Shown: positions 13,201-24,878, counted from the stretch's first letter. The stretch: DNA of 64,000 nt from Ischnura elegans (GCF_921293095.1 NC_060248.1:82219243-82283242); one strand, 5' to 3'. Translations and numbers: made by a program. Notes: generated from the sequence alone by a model not told the origin.

Positions 13201-16200
13201 TTACTATACCCTATTGTTATTTTCGATGTTATTGACAGAATCGTTCCATGTTCATAAATTTAACTCATTTCCCTGCACCATAAAATAGGGAAGTACACTA
13301 ATTTTTTTTTATTGCTGAATTTGAAAGTTTAGCCTAAAAAAGAAACATTAGTATAGTCACTTTTATTTTCTGCATCTGGGGTATGCACTTTAAAACGTTT
13401 TGAAAGTCGGAAAATTTCATGCTGCGCTGAAACACAGTGCCTCCATCTTGATTGAGATGTGACGTCACAAGGCAGTAGTCACCAGTGGAGTATCGTTGAA
13501 TTCCGTCGCCTTCTTTAGCGCGGCGAGAGTTTCCGGGAATCGGTGGAGTTTGCTTCCTAAAAATGTCGTCTAGTACCGAAAACATGAATTCAAAATAGAA
13601 TTATAAATGATTTTTTGTTCCAAATTTCATCTCGACGTCGAAACAAAAGCCTGGAGAAGATATTCATTCCCGTGCATTAAGCACAAGCTATACGGAATAA
13701 ATGGTTCAAGGCTGCTCCTGACTCTTACCTATCGATGATATTCTGTTTTGAAGATCATTTGAAGGTATTGTAAGATCAAATTGATATTTATATTATAATA
13801 ATTTACTTAATAGGTACCTCAGTCACATCAGAAAGTGTGTTGAGTCAAAATATAGCATCTTCCGCGTAGACCTACGTAATTTATAAACTGAAAGTAGTTT
13901 GGTTAAAGAATTATGGCGCGACTGTTTTTTTACACGACCGGGCAAAATGCGTACTTTGCCCATGATATGTGCATATATGATAACAAACGATTTTTGTTAA
14001 AGTTAATCTTTATTTGTTGAAATTAGTACATTTATAGGTGATACAGATATAAAGGTACACGGCAGGTCGCGCGGCGTAATTTGTACTCCACTGGTGACGG
14101 GTTCATCTTGCTGATCCAAAAAATTAGCTACAATACCTCGAACTTTGAAAACTCGCAATATAGGCAGTCAAAGTACATTGTAAGAATACACGAGACCATT
14201 ATAGCCCAGAATGTACGTACAATGTCGAAATCCTTGGTTTTCAAAGATTGACGTATTTTATACGCCAGCGCGCCCGGTCCAGGGTTATCAACTTTTATTT
14301 CATCCTATTTGTTAGTTGAAATTATATTTCAGAATGGTTCTTTTAGCACTGCTACTGAGGTAAACTGGTAGGTACTGAGTACAAGGTACTGAGGTATGTA
14401 CTGAGTAAGTAAACTCCCTTTGGAGTAATGTGAATTACAAGTGTTCGAGATATATGGCATTTTATATTCGCTTTGTGTTCTTATTAATTATGCCTGTACG
14501 CATATTGTTGCTTGCCGCGAGCCTTTAATGGTATGTGCTCTTGCAAGAGTGGTTCTCATTTTTAATGTGGAAGTTGGTCAGTATAAGCAAAGAAAAAATT
14601 AACATTTTAGCGCACACCAACCCTTGTAGTCATCGTATCTCTGCGTTTGTAATGACACTGCTAAAATACCTAAACGCCATAATGATGATAAAAAAAATTG
14701 TCTCATGTCAATGATTGCTGCAATTATAATTAATGATAAACTTGATGCCGTATAATCACAATGAAGACAACAAAAAATAATGCCATGACGCAATCTTGAA
14801 CCACGGTCCTTCGGGTGAGATCTATCCTTACAATCGTGCACGATACCACTACCCCAACCGGCCCATTGGGAAATAGTGGACATTTTGGATTTATATATAT
14901 AATTTGTAAAAAGCAACGCATGAAAATTAATTAATTACAGCCTAACCAACGCCCTAATTGAAAAAGATGCAGCAAGGTACGCGGTCTCCCCTTGTTAGCC
15001 TTAACGTCTCGCATTTCTATGGAGCGTTGAACCTGTCCTCCTTATTCAAAAATTCAGTAACCATAAATACATCAAAGTTTGGTATACCATTTATAAATCG
15101 TTGGAATTTTCCTTCTCCCAACCAAGATTATCTTTTCTTGAACCCATCCTGGATAGCGAACCATTGCAACAACCAGCCAGCTCGGAAATAAGGCTAACAT
15201 CCCATAATTCTAGTTGCGAAGGGCGAACGTTCCGGCCGGCGCGGGCGTGAATACATACGCAACAAATAAGTCTTGCAGCAAACGTCTGAAATAGGTTTAT
15301 TAGTTCGACTCGGTTCTTACAAAAAAAGTTTTGGCATGATAAACGGCATTGTGTCAAAATATACCCAGCGAAAAATAAATGCCATCATCCATTTATTAAA
15401 GATTCAATGTGCTATTCGTACTACTCTTTCCAAACTTGAAGATGACACGTAAATGAATATTAATATATTACGCAATGATGAAGTCGTTTACTCAAAAGAG
15501 AAGCAGCCACATATATATTCTGAAGATATTTTATGACAGCAAAAAACGGATACCCTCAAATTCTGTAATTTTTCTATGCAATAATAGTGGTAGAACTAAA
15601 CGGTGTAGAAGCTGCCTTCTGCTACTGCCTTGTGACGTCACGGCCAATATTCAACATGGACACCCGTTTTCGCGGCCTTTGAATTTTTCCATATTTCAGA
15701 CGGTCATCTCGAATAAAGTATTCACTATTAGGATTTAAACTGTGGTTTTACGACATTATGTTATTCTGAACTCTAATTTAAAAAATGTGTTTGGTGCATT
15801 TGAAACACTAGTGCACTTCCCTATTATGGATTTCTTTGTATAAAAAAAAGTGAGAAAGTAAAGAAAGTAAATGTGAAAGTAAAGAACATTGAGATGAAAA
15901 TACGTGTTCCAGTTTTGAATTGCGTATGATTGCTATTTTTTTTAATTGAATTCGATGCGCCAGTGGTAATTCTTAATTTTTCCGCAAAAAGAGTTTTGGG
16001 AAAGCATGCTCTAAATGATTAGGTATTTTTTGTCCTCGCTTTCGAGTGACGTTCTGTCATTTCACCTTTAAAAAAATGTAATAGTTTGTTTATGGTGTGA
16101 TGAGAAATCTCTATCTAGGTATTTCCTCTCCGTCTCCACAGTTGACCGCTATGGGCATCCTGCCCCAGCCAGACAGATCGGTGCCACGCTCTCAAAGGGA

Positions 16201-19200
16201 AAACGAGCTGTGGGCCCTATCGCAGACATTCCCCCAGGCATGCCTTGTCGGGGACTGGTCTCCCGACCAGGAAACCAACAGACGACTGAGTAAGTATACG
16301 CCTCCTCTGTCTTTATTTTCTCTCGCACAAAACCGTTCTTTCCAAACGGGTCAAGCAAGCCTCTGATTCCAATGTGCCCTAAGCGCTCACGCACCTCTCA
16401 CCTCTAATTGAGTGAAATGTTCCGAAAAAAATGCAGCATCCTGGAAAAAAGGTAATTCTCGGAACTCAAGAGAGGAGAAAACGTATAATCTTCAGCAGAG
16501 ACCCAAGCTGCATGTCCCTGTTTGTGTTTGATCCTTAGGATTCCCAGCAAAGATATCTAGATCTTTTTGATGGCTTTCTGGTATATACATTTATATAGCC
16601 GAATCTTTAAATGCCATGCTCAAGCTCTCATCCTAACAATTTATGTGGTCTTGTCGATTAATAATGGATACTTAGGATATTTTTATGCAGGCTTTACCGG
16701 TGCACTTTGCTTTCTCTCCCTTTGAGATAAATGGCTGGCAAAACACAGGGAAATGTATGCATGAATTGTTTTTTTCTCAAACTTCGTCATGCATTCTTCA
16801 TCTACGGATTTCCCGTTCGTTAAGAGTTCTCGGGATCGCCACCGGGTCAGAAACTGCATTACTGTCAAATCCTGATAATCCTTCACGCAGTTATTCCCTG
16901 GGAAAGGACTAAATCTTTCTTTGCCGATTCCCAATTTCAATCTTGCTTTTGAAAAGAGCAAGCGACTATTGTCGAAAAAATTCTAACCATTTGCGCCGAC
17001 CTACCGAAGATTTCCAGGCGGATGTGAATTTCGACATTTTCAACCGGGAAAATACTCCATTAGCCAGAAATTCTTTTTTGTAAATCTATTGCTTGTGATA
17101 TAATTGACACATTTCTTACTCCGCATGACAGCAAATGGTTTCCTAATATCCTTCTCCTTGTGATTTTCAGAGAGCCAGTACTCTTCCCTCTGCTCTCTCT
17201 GCGAGCACCCAGAGGCCTGTAACTACCCAGACAAGTACTCTGGCTATGACGGCGCCATTCGCTGTATGATCGCACCCAACCGCGGTGATGTCGCTTGGAC
17301 CAAGGTGGTTGTTGTCAGGCAGTTCTTCGGGGTGAGTATCTAAATTATTAATGATACTCCATCTTCGTTACGAGTGTTGCTATACGAGTAACATTCGTGC
17401 CTCAGATCACAAGCAACACCAATTTGCATTACTTCGCCTTACAGTTAGTGATCTTTGAATCAAAACCCACGGAATCAACGGTAACGAAGTCTTCCGACTT
17501 CGCGGGGTTTATCTTCAGAGGCCGGATCTACCATTCAATGGACTTCTTTTCCTTGTCGTAAGAAAGGGATAGCTTTTGTTTTACGAAAACTGCATCTGTT
17601 TCTGTCACATTTTTCCATCAAAACAGGTCAAATTTAGCGATAGATTATTTCCGAAATAAAATTTTACCTATGCAATGTCTATTTGTCTCAATTGCCGAAA
17701 TGCCGGCCATGAGCTACAACCAGAAACTATTAGATTATTTTATTCAATTGGAATTCATGAAAAATCGCAGGCCTAAGTTTTTTCTTCGTTTTTTTTTACC
17801 CGTCGCGATTTAGATATTTCGAATGCATCAGGACCACCATCGAATGCATGCATGAATGAATAATCATAGAAGAAAACATTATCCCGGGAAAAAGTATTTT
17901 TTGTCCAGGGTGCTTATTCTCATTATCACTCACTGCCGCATACTCAGGTCAGCTAATAAATCAGCGGCTTTCGCTACCAATTGCATTATCTTCTTATGGC
18001 TAGCTATGTAACGTCAGTTGTAGCTAATCCTTAACGGTGAAAGAGCCGGAAGTCCAACTTCTCATTGTATTCTCATAATAATCGAAATTTATTTATTGAT
18101 TACGGACATGTTGTGTCACATCGATTCACTTTAATACGAAGATCCCTTTACCATTTAGCTAATTGCTCGCAATTTTTTGAATTTTTGTGAACGATGAAAA
18201 CTTTTTTTAAACAATTTCCTACTCCATTCCATTAGGCGAGAACTTCGCTCTTGTACCGTGGCTGCACAATAGTTTCGCTATTCCACCCGAGGATATCCGC
18301 TGCCGCGGCAAGCCGTTCAATTGTCGAACTGCAATCATCTTCCCCCCTTTGAGAAACTAATTTCGTGGGATATGTGAATAGGTTAGGGCGGAACACTCTT
18401 TGAAGGATCGTGAATGGAAATCATTGTGATTGTGCATCGTTCCGTGATTTACTGAGTGGTTCCTGTGGCCTTGCCCTTTGTGCTAGACCATGTGACAACA
18501 TTTTCGCGAGAGGCAATAGTGCTGGGCCAGTGTGCGCTACCTTTGTCAGGAAAACTACACTCCGCCCATAGTTATATACCGTACATGCCTATAGATTTCT
18601 CTCGTGGGAATACGCTTGATTGGACGCAGCAGTCCCTTTTGACCGGTCGTATTTAGTTATTTTTTCTTGACGCATTACATGTGTTTAATTCTTAAGTTGG
18701 ATTAAACTTTTGATGGTATACTTTCAACATTTTCCCATATTTCCACTTTACCAAAAGTTTACCTTTGGTCCTCACCATATATGTTTCAAGATGGTTGCTT
18801 GAACTTAAAAAAAATGTTTCAAGAGAAAAGACCGGTCGAACCTATATGATGCGTCCTATGAATACCCAATCAGACGCGGATAAAAGGGGAAGGCCACTGG
18901 GAACATGTCACCACCGATACGGAGAGTTCCAAGGGAAAAGTTTTGGGTACCTACTTTCAGGGGCGCAGCTAAGAATTAAGGCTAGGGGGGGGGGGGTTTA
19001 GGCGCATTTAATACTTCGGATGTGGGGGTGTTGCATACCCGCCAGGGTAAGTGGGAGTTGGGGGCCCTGCAGCAGAAAAATTTTAAGATTAATGATTCAA
19101 AATGGCGAGTTTTACGGCTATCTGAGGGATATTTGATTAATCCTAGCACTATCCTAAAAGTAATACTAATCCATTCTGTAAAATGGATTAAACTTAAAAA

Positions 19201-22200
19201 TTTCTCTGAGCTCTGGGGGGGGGTTTTATCCCCCAAAACCCCCCCCTCGCTGCGCCACTGCCTACTTTTACTTGTTTCCATTCAAGAAGGTATACTTTTT
19301 ATTGATATTGGGTAAGGTATAATTTGTTCGCGCAGCGCCCTCTGAGCCACGACATTTAGAGACATTTTCACTGAGAAGGGCAGGGGCGGATTAGGGAAAA
19401 GAGGTAGAGGGAGCAATAGTCTGTTGTACCAGGGAAAATGGAAAAAATATGTAATCATTGACGTGGATTTCCAACACAAGTGTTGATTTTACCAGTTCAA
19501 TGTACAGTGCGTATGCGTTGTACTTATTCATCCCTTGCGTTTCAGTGCTCTCGGAAAGATACTCCTCCACCCCTGTTCTGTTTGGAGGTATTGCATACCC
19601 TTCAGGCTTTCAGAAAATCCTTTCCTCCAAATAAAAACGACCAAAATACTCCCTTGTTCTTGATGCGTTGATTTATTTCCGAGAGTGGTTATATTTCGAA
19701 TCTAGGTGTATATTAAAGCATCAAAAGTTGATACTTTTATGTGTATTAGTTGATATCAGGAATGAAAAAATTTGAATATGTAATTTTATTGGGCACACTT
19801 TTAAGCCGTGTTCGAAATGTTTTGATCTATTTTTTTACGAAGAAGAAAAGTGAATACAGAAATCAACTCCTTAAAAAAATATTGCATGCAAATTTTTGAA
19901 AATTCTGGTTTCATTTATCCACATGAAAAATTCTCTTCACTTGTCGCCTATAATTTTCCTATCACGTTTGCTGTTGGAAATTGCATATTATATTATAAGT
20001 ACAGTGATGGATTGTTTCTGCACCATCTCACCCGATATCTTAGGACGCACCAATTTAGAATTATTATGAATGGAGCCACTTTACATCAGCTTGCATCTCA
20101 GATGAAAATTAGGGACTTATCTCAGTCGGTTGCCTTATTGGTTGAAATATATTTCTCTTGTTGGACACCTCTTCTTTTTCTGATTGCAGATCTTGCAGAG
20201 AATTTTTTAATCTAATGCTTATACTCAACCCTCCAATTGCAGCTTCCTCCATTCTCGAGAACCCCAGAGATGGAGCAGGATCCTCTCATGAACCTGGACC
20301 TCTACTCTTACCTCTGCCCAGATGGCACTAAGCAGCCTCTCACGACCGCCCAACCATGCACTTGGGCTGGACGCCCATGGCCTGGCTACATTGCTCACAC
20401 AATGGCAGCTGAGTAAGACATTTCAATATTGTTTCTATAATTATTAAGCCACCTATCTTTTGAGAGCAAACTTTTATTTCATTGATTGTGAGGAAAATCG
20501 ATGCTGCAGTACTTCTTGATTGTTTGTTCTGTAGCCTGAGAATAAAAATTAGTCTATGTATTACTCAATATTTTCACATCACTTGTGGCACTTTGTCACT
20601 CATGATCCAGATTTTATCTGTTAACTAAATTCTGAAGATACCCATCTTCTCCATTTTTTGCATGGCATATGATGTCACTATGCTGTCAGATCATTTGCCT
20701 TTGTTATGAGAGCCAAGACGTTAAATTCACTTTTTGCACATCGCAATGGAAAATTTTGTCGATGATTGTTTTGCTCATTAATAATTGCAATCGCTCTCGT
20801 TGTTTTCCTTTAGGGAAATGGAAGACCTCAGGGAGCAAATTACCGAAGCTGTTCAAATGGGAGAATCTGAGCATCTCTGGCAAGACAAAACTCATGGCAA
20901 ACCTGGTGATTGGCTCAGCTCAGTGTTTGCCCTGCGTGAAATCACCACTGCTGTGGAGAATGGACCTGAACCACCTACCCCTGAGGACTACCTCAAGAAG
21001 GGTGAGTCATCATTTTTAGGGTAATCTATCATGAGTTACTTTTCAAAGCCCTCATGAAAGTTAGATTGTGGATAGAATGGGAGACTACATATATGGGCTT
21101 TGGCACCCCACAAATTTGTCAGATGTTTTACTATTTTGTTTTATTAGAATCTCAGTTTAACTAGAATTTGTGAGGAGTTGATACATCAGCTCAAAATTAA
21201 TTATGGCTGCTACTATCTTGATGTCAAGCTAATTCTATCATTATTCATGTATTATCAATCACATAAAAAGATGCTAAGTTGCATAAAAAGATTGTTAAGT
21301 TTGTGCTTAAAAAAATGAACATCCATTCATTTTTTTAAGAACTTAGTTTAAATATGAGAGCTCTTCTTTGAAACTGCAATTATTAAATCATGACCAGAGA
21401 GGGATTGCATTAGTATGGTAGTTTAAAATAATTCTGGGGATGATCATAGCCTGATTTACAGTGTTAACTGTGATTCTACGAAGTAAATAATTATTTTACT
21501 AATGATTGGATTTCAGCTCGTTACCTTGATGTCATAAGCCGTGAGCTTGGAACTCTTCCTCCTCTGAAATTCTGCACATGGTCTGAGATTGGTCATGCCA
21601 AATGTGAATCCTTGAAGTTGGCTGCATTCCCCCGTGAGATCAGACCAAGACTGGAATGCGTCATGAAACACTCTTCTGATGAATGCATGGCTGCCATTTC
21701 TAAGGGTGAAGCTGATGTGGTTACTCTTGACGGTGGAGAAATTCACACTGCTCAAAAGTAAGTGTATTGTTTTGCTAGCTACTGCACATGATTTGTTCTT
21801 GCAATATATACTTCATGCAAGAGGGGTAATGGCTGCATGAAACATTGTGGTCATCTTCATTCTTCATTGTGGAGAAACATGCCTCAAAATGCTCATCCAG
21901 TTTCCTTAATCTGAAGCCCTTATGGAATTACTTGTCTGAGGAGAATTACCATTGTACTTAAGCTAGAAGGTATAGTTGCTTAAATGAAATCAGTCATACT
22001 TTTAATTGTTTTTTTTATATTGTGGAATGGGCATGCAAAGGTTATTTTCCTCCCAGTTGGGAAATTCTAAAAATCAATCCAAATTCTTCCTGATTTGTTA
22101 GGAAAATGATAGATTTATCCACATGTTTTATTGGCTTGAAACATACTTTACTCAGAATTATTGATTGCTTCTTCATCTTTCCAGGAAATATCAGCTTAAG

Positions 22201-24878
22201 CCTTTCCTTGCTGAGATTTACAGCGCAGAACCTCACTCAGCTGGATACTACTCTGTGGCTGTTGTCAGAGCCAACTCAACTGTCCAATCCTTTGCTGACT
22301 TGAGAGGACATAAATCCTGTCACACTGGCTATGGCCGAACTGCTGGTGTGTACATGCACCTTTAATATTTATCAACTGGATTTCAATATAAAATTTTCTG
22401 GCATTTTAAAATTTTTTTGTCCAAAATTACTCCTAACCACTATTCATACAAATAAGTGAGGCATTATCATCACTTTAATCCATATAATATTTATTCTCTC
22501 TATTTCTTTACTCAAACTCCTTAATAGCAGATCAATTTCCTAGATAATTAATGTGTACTATGAATTTTTTATTTTTATGCCAATCTTGACATGAGAAATA
22601 TTCCTCTTATGAAGTCCCTGTTTCAATTTTACAGGCTGGAATGTCCCCCTGAACTACATGTTGGAGCATGACCTTGTGAGCAAGACTCAGTGCCCATACA
22701 CTGAATCAGTTACCTCCTTTTTCTCTGGTGGAAGTTGTACTCCAGATATCAAGAAAGCCCATCCTGAGGCCCCTGACTCGCTATGTGCTCTCTGCCCTGA
22801 GGGATGCTCAGATGCCAGTGCAACTGATTACAGCGGCTACTCTGGAGCTTTCCGTTGCCTTGCTACTGGACTTGGAGATGTTGCCTTTGTCAGACACACC
22901 ACTGTGAAAGAAAACACGGGTAGGTCTGATTTCTTAGCTGTGTACCTACCTAGTTGTTATAATGTCTCATATACTCAATATTTTTAATATTTTTACCTGC
23001 AATGTATTTTCTACATTCAGACTCCTATTATCTCCATAACCTATGTCTATTGGATACTTAATATCATTCATAACTGAACTGTTTTAGTTCGTAACGCATC
23101 CTTGGAAATAGTAAATATTTGGAGTTTATATTGCATCTAATGAATTGATAAAATGTTGATGTTGGAGGAATAGGCTTCGTAATTTTCCACTATATTTAAT
23201 AGCCAAACTGGCTTTATTACTATCTGCCTAAATTATACTTCTCTTTTGGTACTTAGCGATTAATTTCCCCGAAAAATGCACCATTGAATTCAGTTCTTTG
23301 GTGAAAAAGTAGTAGCATTCATGGACAACTAAATTGCTCCTACCACATACGAAATCAGCATACAATCATGCAATATATCTATATGTATATATAACATTCA
23401 GTCCCAATGTTTGTGATGCTTTATACTGGCTTAAACAATATTTGTAATGAACCACCTCTTCTTTGCAGATGAGGCTGGTGAACTTGCTGATTGGTCCAAA
23501 GGTCTCCACTCCGATGACTTCAAAATTGTTTGTCCTGATGGTGGCCTTGCTCCAGTGTCTGATTATCTTCGCTGTAACTTGGCCAAGGTGCCTCCTCACA
23601 TGGTAAGCAAAATAACACTGCATTCATATAAAGTACGCCTTTTTAATTAGAGAAACCATACTTGTAATAAATGAGCGATTATTGTTCCCATGTAATGGAA
23701 ACGGATAACAAGTGAGTGGGCGCTCTCATCGAATGGGTGAACCTATGTGACTAAAAAGTTGAGACCTCCATGAAACTTTAGAAAAAATATAGTCACAACT
23801 ATATATTTATTTAATTTAAATGGAAATATTATTTCATAGGTGCTCCATAATCACTTGGCCATCTTATTCTCCGTTGCTTTTATTCAAATGTAAATTAATT
23901 GAGCTTTTATTTATAAGTGTAATATGGAGCATTTGTAGTGCATGCATTGGAATGACAGTTGTGAACTTATTTACCATGTTTTTAAATCTGCACTACAGGT
24001 GGTCACCAGTGCTACTAAGACTGATTCTGAGATTGCCAATATGCGCCACATCCTAATGTCCATCAGCTCCCTCTTCCACAAGCGTCCTGAGGTATTCCAA
24101 TTATTTGGCTCATACAAGGGTGTCAAGGATCTTATATTCAAGGTAAGTTAGAAATAACCAAACTGTTTTGTAATTATCTAATCTAAAATGTTTTGCTGGT
24201 TTGAGAGAGTTCTTTGTGAATACATACTGTCCTTTTACTTGGAAAAATGGGATAAACAAGCATTTAGTTTTCTGATTGAATCTCTTGAAGAGCCCTTTTC
24301 TAATGCATTCTACCCAGTCCCAGTTTGAATCTTAGGCAGATTATGAGGGTGGGAAGGAACATCATCTTCCCCCCACATAATTCCTTTGCAAATTGATAAG
24401 ATGGTAATCTTTAAAGTGGCTCTCCAAAGAAAGTTTTCATTTAATCCGTTTAGCAAGCAATCTTTATAAATAATAAATGAATACATGAAAGCCACTTCAG
24501 ACTTCATTTCAGACTTCAGACATATTACATAAATATCGCCTACTATAGAGATTTTGCACGTCACCATGGTACCACGGAAAGGTACCCCTAATACAACAAT
24601 TCCTTGATTCGCCCATTGTTTGAAGTTTATTACAAATAAGTAGGAGTGAATTTTAAGTCACATATCCTTCAAAGGAATGCTTCCCTGTTTAATATACTGA
24701 GAAAGAAGAGTGATGCTTTGTTTGTAAATACATATGTAGTAGTATAATTTTTATAATGAATTTTCATTGATTCCAGGACAATGCCTTGGGTCTCAAGCCC
24801 CTGACTGCTGAAGATTCTGAGATCATGCAGAGCTACCAGCACATTCTTGATGCTGTTACTCACTGTGATAGGACATAA
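7207..24878 (+). CDS. Tsf1: Transferrin-1, secreted two-lobed iron-binding protein, 14 coding exons
   Basis: Secreted iron-binding protein of haemolymph; in insects it carries and withholds iron. The 14 exons 7207-7285, 10005-10107, 10650-10789, 11626-11759, 16142-16289, 17171-17331, 20243-20412, 20814-21001, 21517-21757, 22185-22345, 22635-22919, 23469-23602, 23999-24142 and 24777-24878 join in frame at GT-AG sites to 729 residues plus TAA, close to the usual insect length. Residues 1-20 are a hydrophobic signal peptide. The N-lobe has anion-site residues T138 and R142 in [11 protein letters not shown], tyrosines Y112 and Y227, but E79 where vertebrates have Asp and no clear His (RPWPGY around 299-304). 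The C-lobe has the whole canonical set: D446, Y477, Y577, H647, with T502 and R506. Start chosen because the first ATG follows a TATA-bearing leader and opens a signal peptide. Third-position GC is high in exons 1-6 and falls from about exon 7. Family call is firm; the symbol assumes Tsf1 rather than another paralogue. Confidence 0.96.
7357..7525. mobile_element. 169-bp foldback in transferrin intron 1, Penelope-terminus-like
   Basis: Arms of about 70 bases, for example ACGATTATAAAATTTATTCC against its complement ending at 7520. Both arms hold a CCTAGGTTTCGATGTTA-type motif followed by ATCATCTTCA or its complement, the look of Penelope-like element ends. It starts about 70 bases after the first splice donor. 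Confidence 0.65.
7604..7960 (-). mobile_element. Decayed LINE, C-terminal end of the reverse-transcriptase protein
   Basis: The minus strand reads [20 protein letters not shown] then [11 protein letters not shown] and [11 protein letters not shown]. This matches the common LINE tail of the type R.KF.GHV.RH......EGK..GKRGRGRPR. Only the last part is seen; the upstream stretch is pyrimidine-rich on + and has no clear frame. Clade not assigned. Confidence 0.5.
10005..10107 (+). CDS. Tsf1: Transferrin exon 2: N-lobe start
   Basis: Acceptor ccacag, donor gtgagt, phase 1 in and phase 2 out. Starts with YKVCVP and holds cysteines 30, 39 and 55, the pattern at the beginning of a transferrin N-lobe. 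Confidence 0.92.
10650..10789 (+). CDS. Tsf1: Transferrin exon 3: N-lobe, position of the first iron ligand
   Basis: Residues about 61-107, acceptor ccgtag, donor gtaagt, leaves in phase 1. AEPEDMYVA aligns with the vertebrate LDAGLVYDA stretch; Glu79 sits where the Asp ligand would be, five residues before Tyr84. Confidence 0.93.
11361..11410. repeat. Two-copy 27-bp tandem repeat in intron 3
   Basis: TTGAAGTCTCACAAAAAAG followed by AACT occurs at 11361 and again at 11388. A recent slippage or duplication. Confidence 0.75.
11626..11759 (+). CDS. Tsf1: Transferrin exon 4: N-lobe anion-binding loop
   Basis: Residues 108-152, acceptor ttgcag, donor gtgagt, ends in phase 0. Holds VRYGGVALV (candidate ligand Y112) and [16 protein letters not shown] with anion-site T138 and R142. 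Confidence 0.95.
13061..13095. repeat. Perfect 15-bp-arm hairpin in intron 4
   Basis: TTTCGAGTGACATGT, TGTTG, ACATGTCACTCGAAA. A related CTTTCGAGTGACG recurs at about 16040, on the other side of the 2.5 kb transposon. Confidence 0.65.
13284..15825. mobile_element. 2.5 kb TIR transposon in transferrin intron 4 (AATAGGG family)
   Basis: AATAGGGAAGTACACTA on the left and TAGTGCACTTCCCTATT on the right are inverted ends. Similarity runs inward about 200 bases to a second matched inverted block, TGACGTCACAAGGCAGTAG, at about 13455-13473 and 15623-15641. No transposase was recognised in the interior, which also holds a tRNA-like repeat. Its inner blocks relate it to the element at 30393. Confidence 0.65.
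14788..14865 (-). repeat. tRNA-like sequence or SINE head in intron 4
   Basis: The minus strand reads CCGGTTGGGGTAGTGGTA (A box) and, 45 bases on, GGTTCAAGATTGC (B box). It lies inside the 2.5 kb transposon. Ends do not form a clear acceptor stem, so a SINE or tRNA pseudogene is likelier than a working tRNA. Confidence 0.5.
16142..16289 (+). CDS. Tsf1: Transferrin exon 5: N-lobe, N2 subdomain
   Basis: Residues 153-201, acceptor ccacag, donor gtaagt, phase 0 in and phase 1 out. Contains [10 protein letters not shown]; the Cys before the loop is typical of transferrin N2. It follows the longest intron (4.4 kb), which carries a 2.5 kb transposon. Confidence 0.93.
17171..17331 (+). CDS. Tsf1: Transferrin exon 6: N-lobe second tyrosine ligand
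   Basis: Residues 202-255, acceptor ttttcag, donor gtgagt, ends in phase 0. [11 protein letters not shown] and NRGDVAW match the conserved YxGYxGAxxC and GDVAF motifs; Y227 is the iron-ligand tyrosine. Confidence 0.95.
18958..19260. mobile_element. 303-bp hAT-type MITE in transferrin intron 6
   Basis: Ends CAGGGGCGCAGC and GCTGCGCCACTG, each followed inward by G-runs or C-runs. Flanked on both sides by CCTACTTT (18950-18957 and 19261-19268), an 8-bp target duplication as hAT elements make. No coding capacity. Confidence 0.85.
20243..20412 (+). CDS. Tsf1: Transferrin exon 7: end of the N-lobe ligand set
   Basis: Residues 256-311, acceptor attgcag, donor gtaaga, phase 2 out. [10 protein letters not shown] precedes [11 protein letters not shown], the place of the vertebrate ARVPSH histidine motif; no His is in register, as in other insect transferrin-1 N-lobes. 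Confidence 0.93.
20814..21001 (+). CDS. Tsf1: Transferrin exon 8: end of N-lobe and interlobe linker
   Basis: Residues 312-374, acceptor cctttag, donor gtgagt, ends in phase 1. [12 protein letters not shown] is followed by a Pro/Glu-rich stretch, [13 protein letters not shown], which fits the linker to the C-lobe. Confidence 0.92.
21517..21757 (+). CDS. Tsf1: Transferrin exon 9: start of C-lobe with Asp ligand
   Basis: Residues 375-454, acceptor tttcag, donor gtaagt, phase 2 out. [13 protein letters not shown] opens the lobe and [12 protein letters not shown] contains D446, the canonical Asp iron ligand. Confidence 0.95.
22185..22345 (+). CDS. Tsf1: Transferrin exon 10: C-lobe tyrosine and anion site
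   Basis: Residues 455-508, acceptor tttccag, donor gtgtgt, ends in phase 1. AGYYSVAVV gives Y477 and [16 protein letters not shown] gives anion-site T502 and R506, an almost textbook transferrin loop. Confidence 0.96.
22635..22919 (+). CDS. Tsf1: Transferrin exon 11: C-lobe second tyrosine
   Basis: Residues 509-603, the largest exon; acceptor tttacag, donor gtaggt, ends in phase 1. LCALCPEGC and [11 protein letters not shown] with Y577, then [11 protein letters not shown], match the vertebrate C-lobe closely. Confidence 0.96.
23469..23602 (+). CDS. Tsf1: Transferrin exon 12: C-lobe histidine ligand
   Basis: Residues 604-648, acceptor tttgcag, donor gtaagc, ends in phase 0. [19 protein letters not shown] precedes [10 protein letters not shown]647 is in the place of the vertebrate VPSH iron-ligand histidine. 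Confidence 0.95.
23999..24142 (+). CDS. Tsf1: Transferrin exon 13: C-lobe
   Basis: Residues 649-696, acceptor ctacag, donor gtaagt, phase 0 on both sides. [16 protein letters not shown] matches the conserved F.LF......DLLF.D segment near the end of transferrins. Confidence 0.94.
24777..24878 (+). CDS. Tsf1: Transferrin exon 14: C-terminus and stop
   Basis: Residues 697-729 and stop TAA at 24876-24878, acceptor ttccag. It starts DNALGLKPL and ends with a short tail holding one Cys (THCDRT). Confidence 0.93.
   Translation, partial: DNALGLKPLTAEDSEIMQSYQHILDAVTHCDRT

Noticed and set aside
14340-14410. GGTACTGAG-like short repeats in intron 4
   Set aside because: Irregular and few; looks like local slippage.
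14788-14865. Functional tRNA gene in intron 4
   Set aside because: A and B boxes are present but no acceptor-stem pairing or proper anticodon arm could be drawn; called a tRNA-like repeat.
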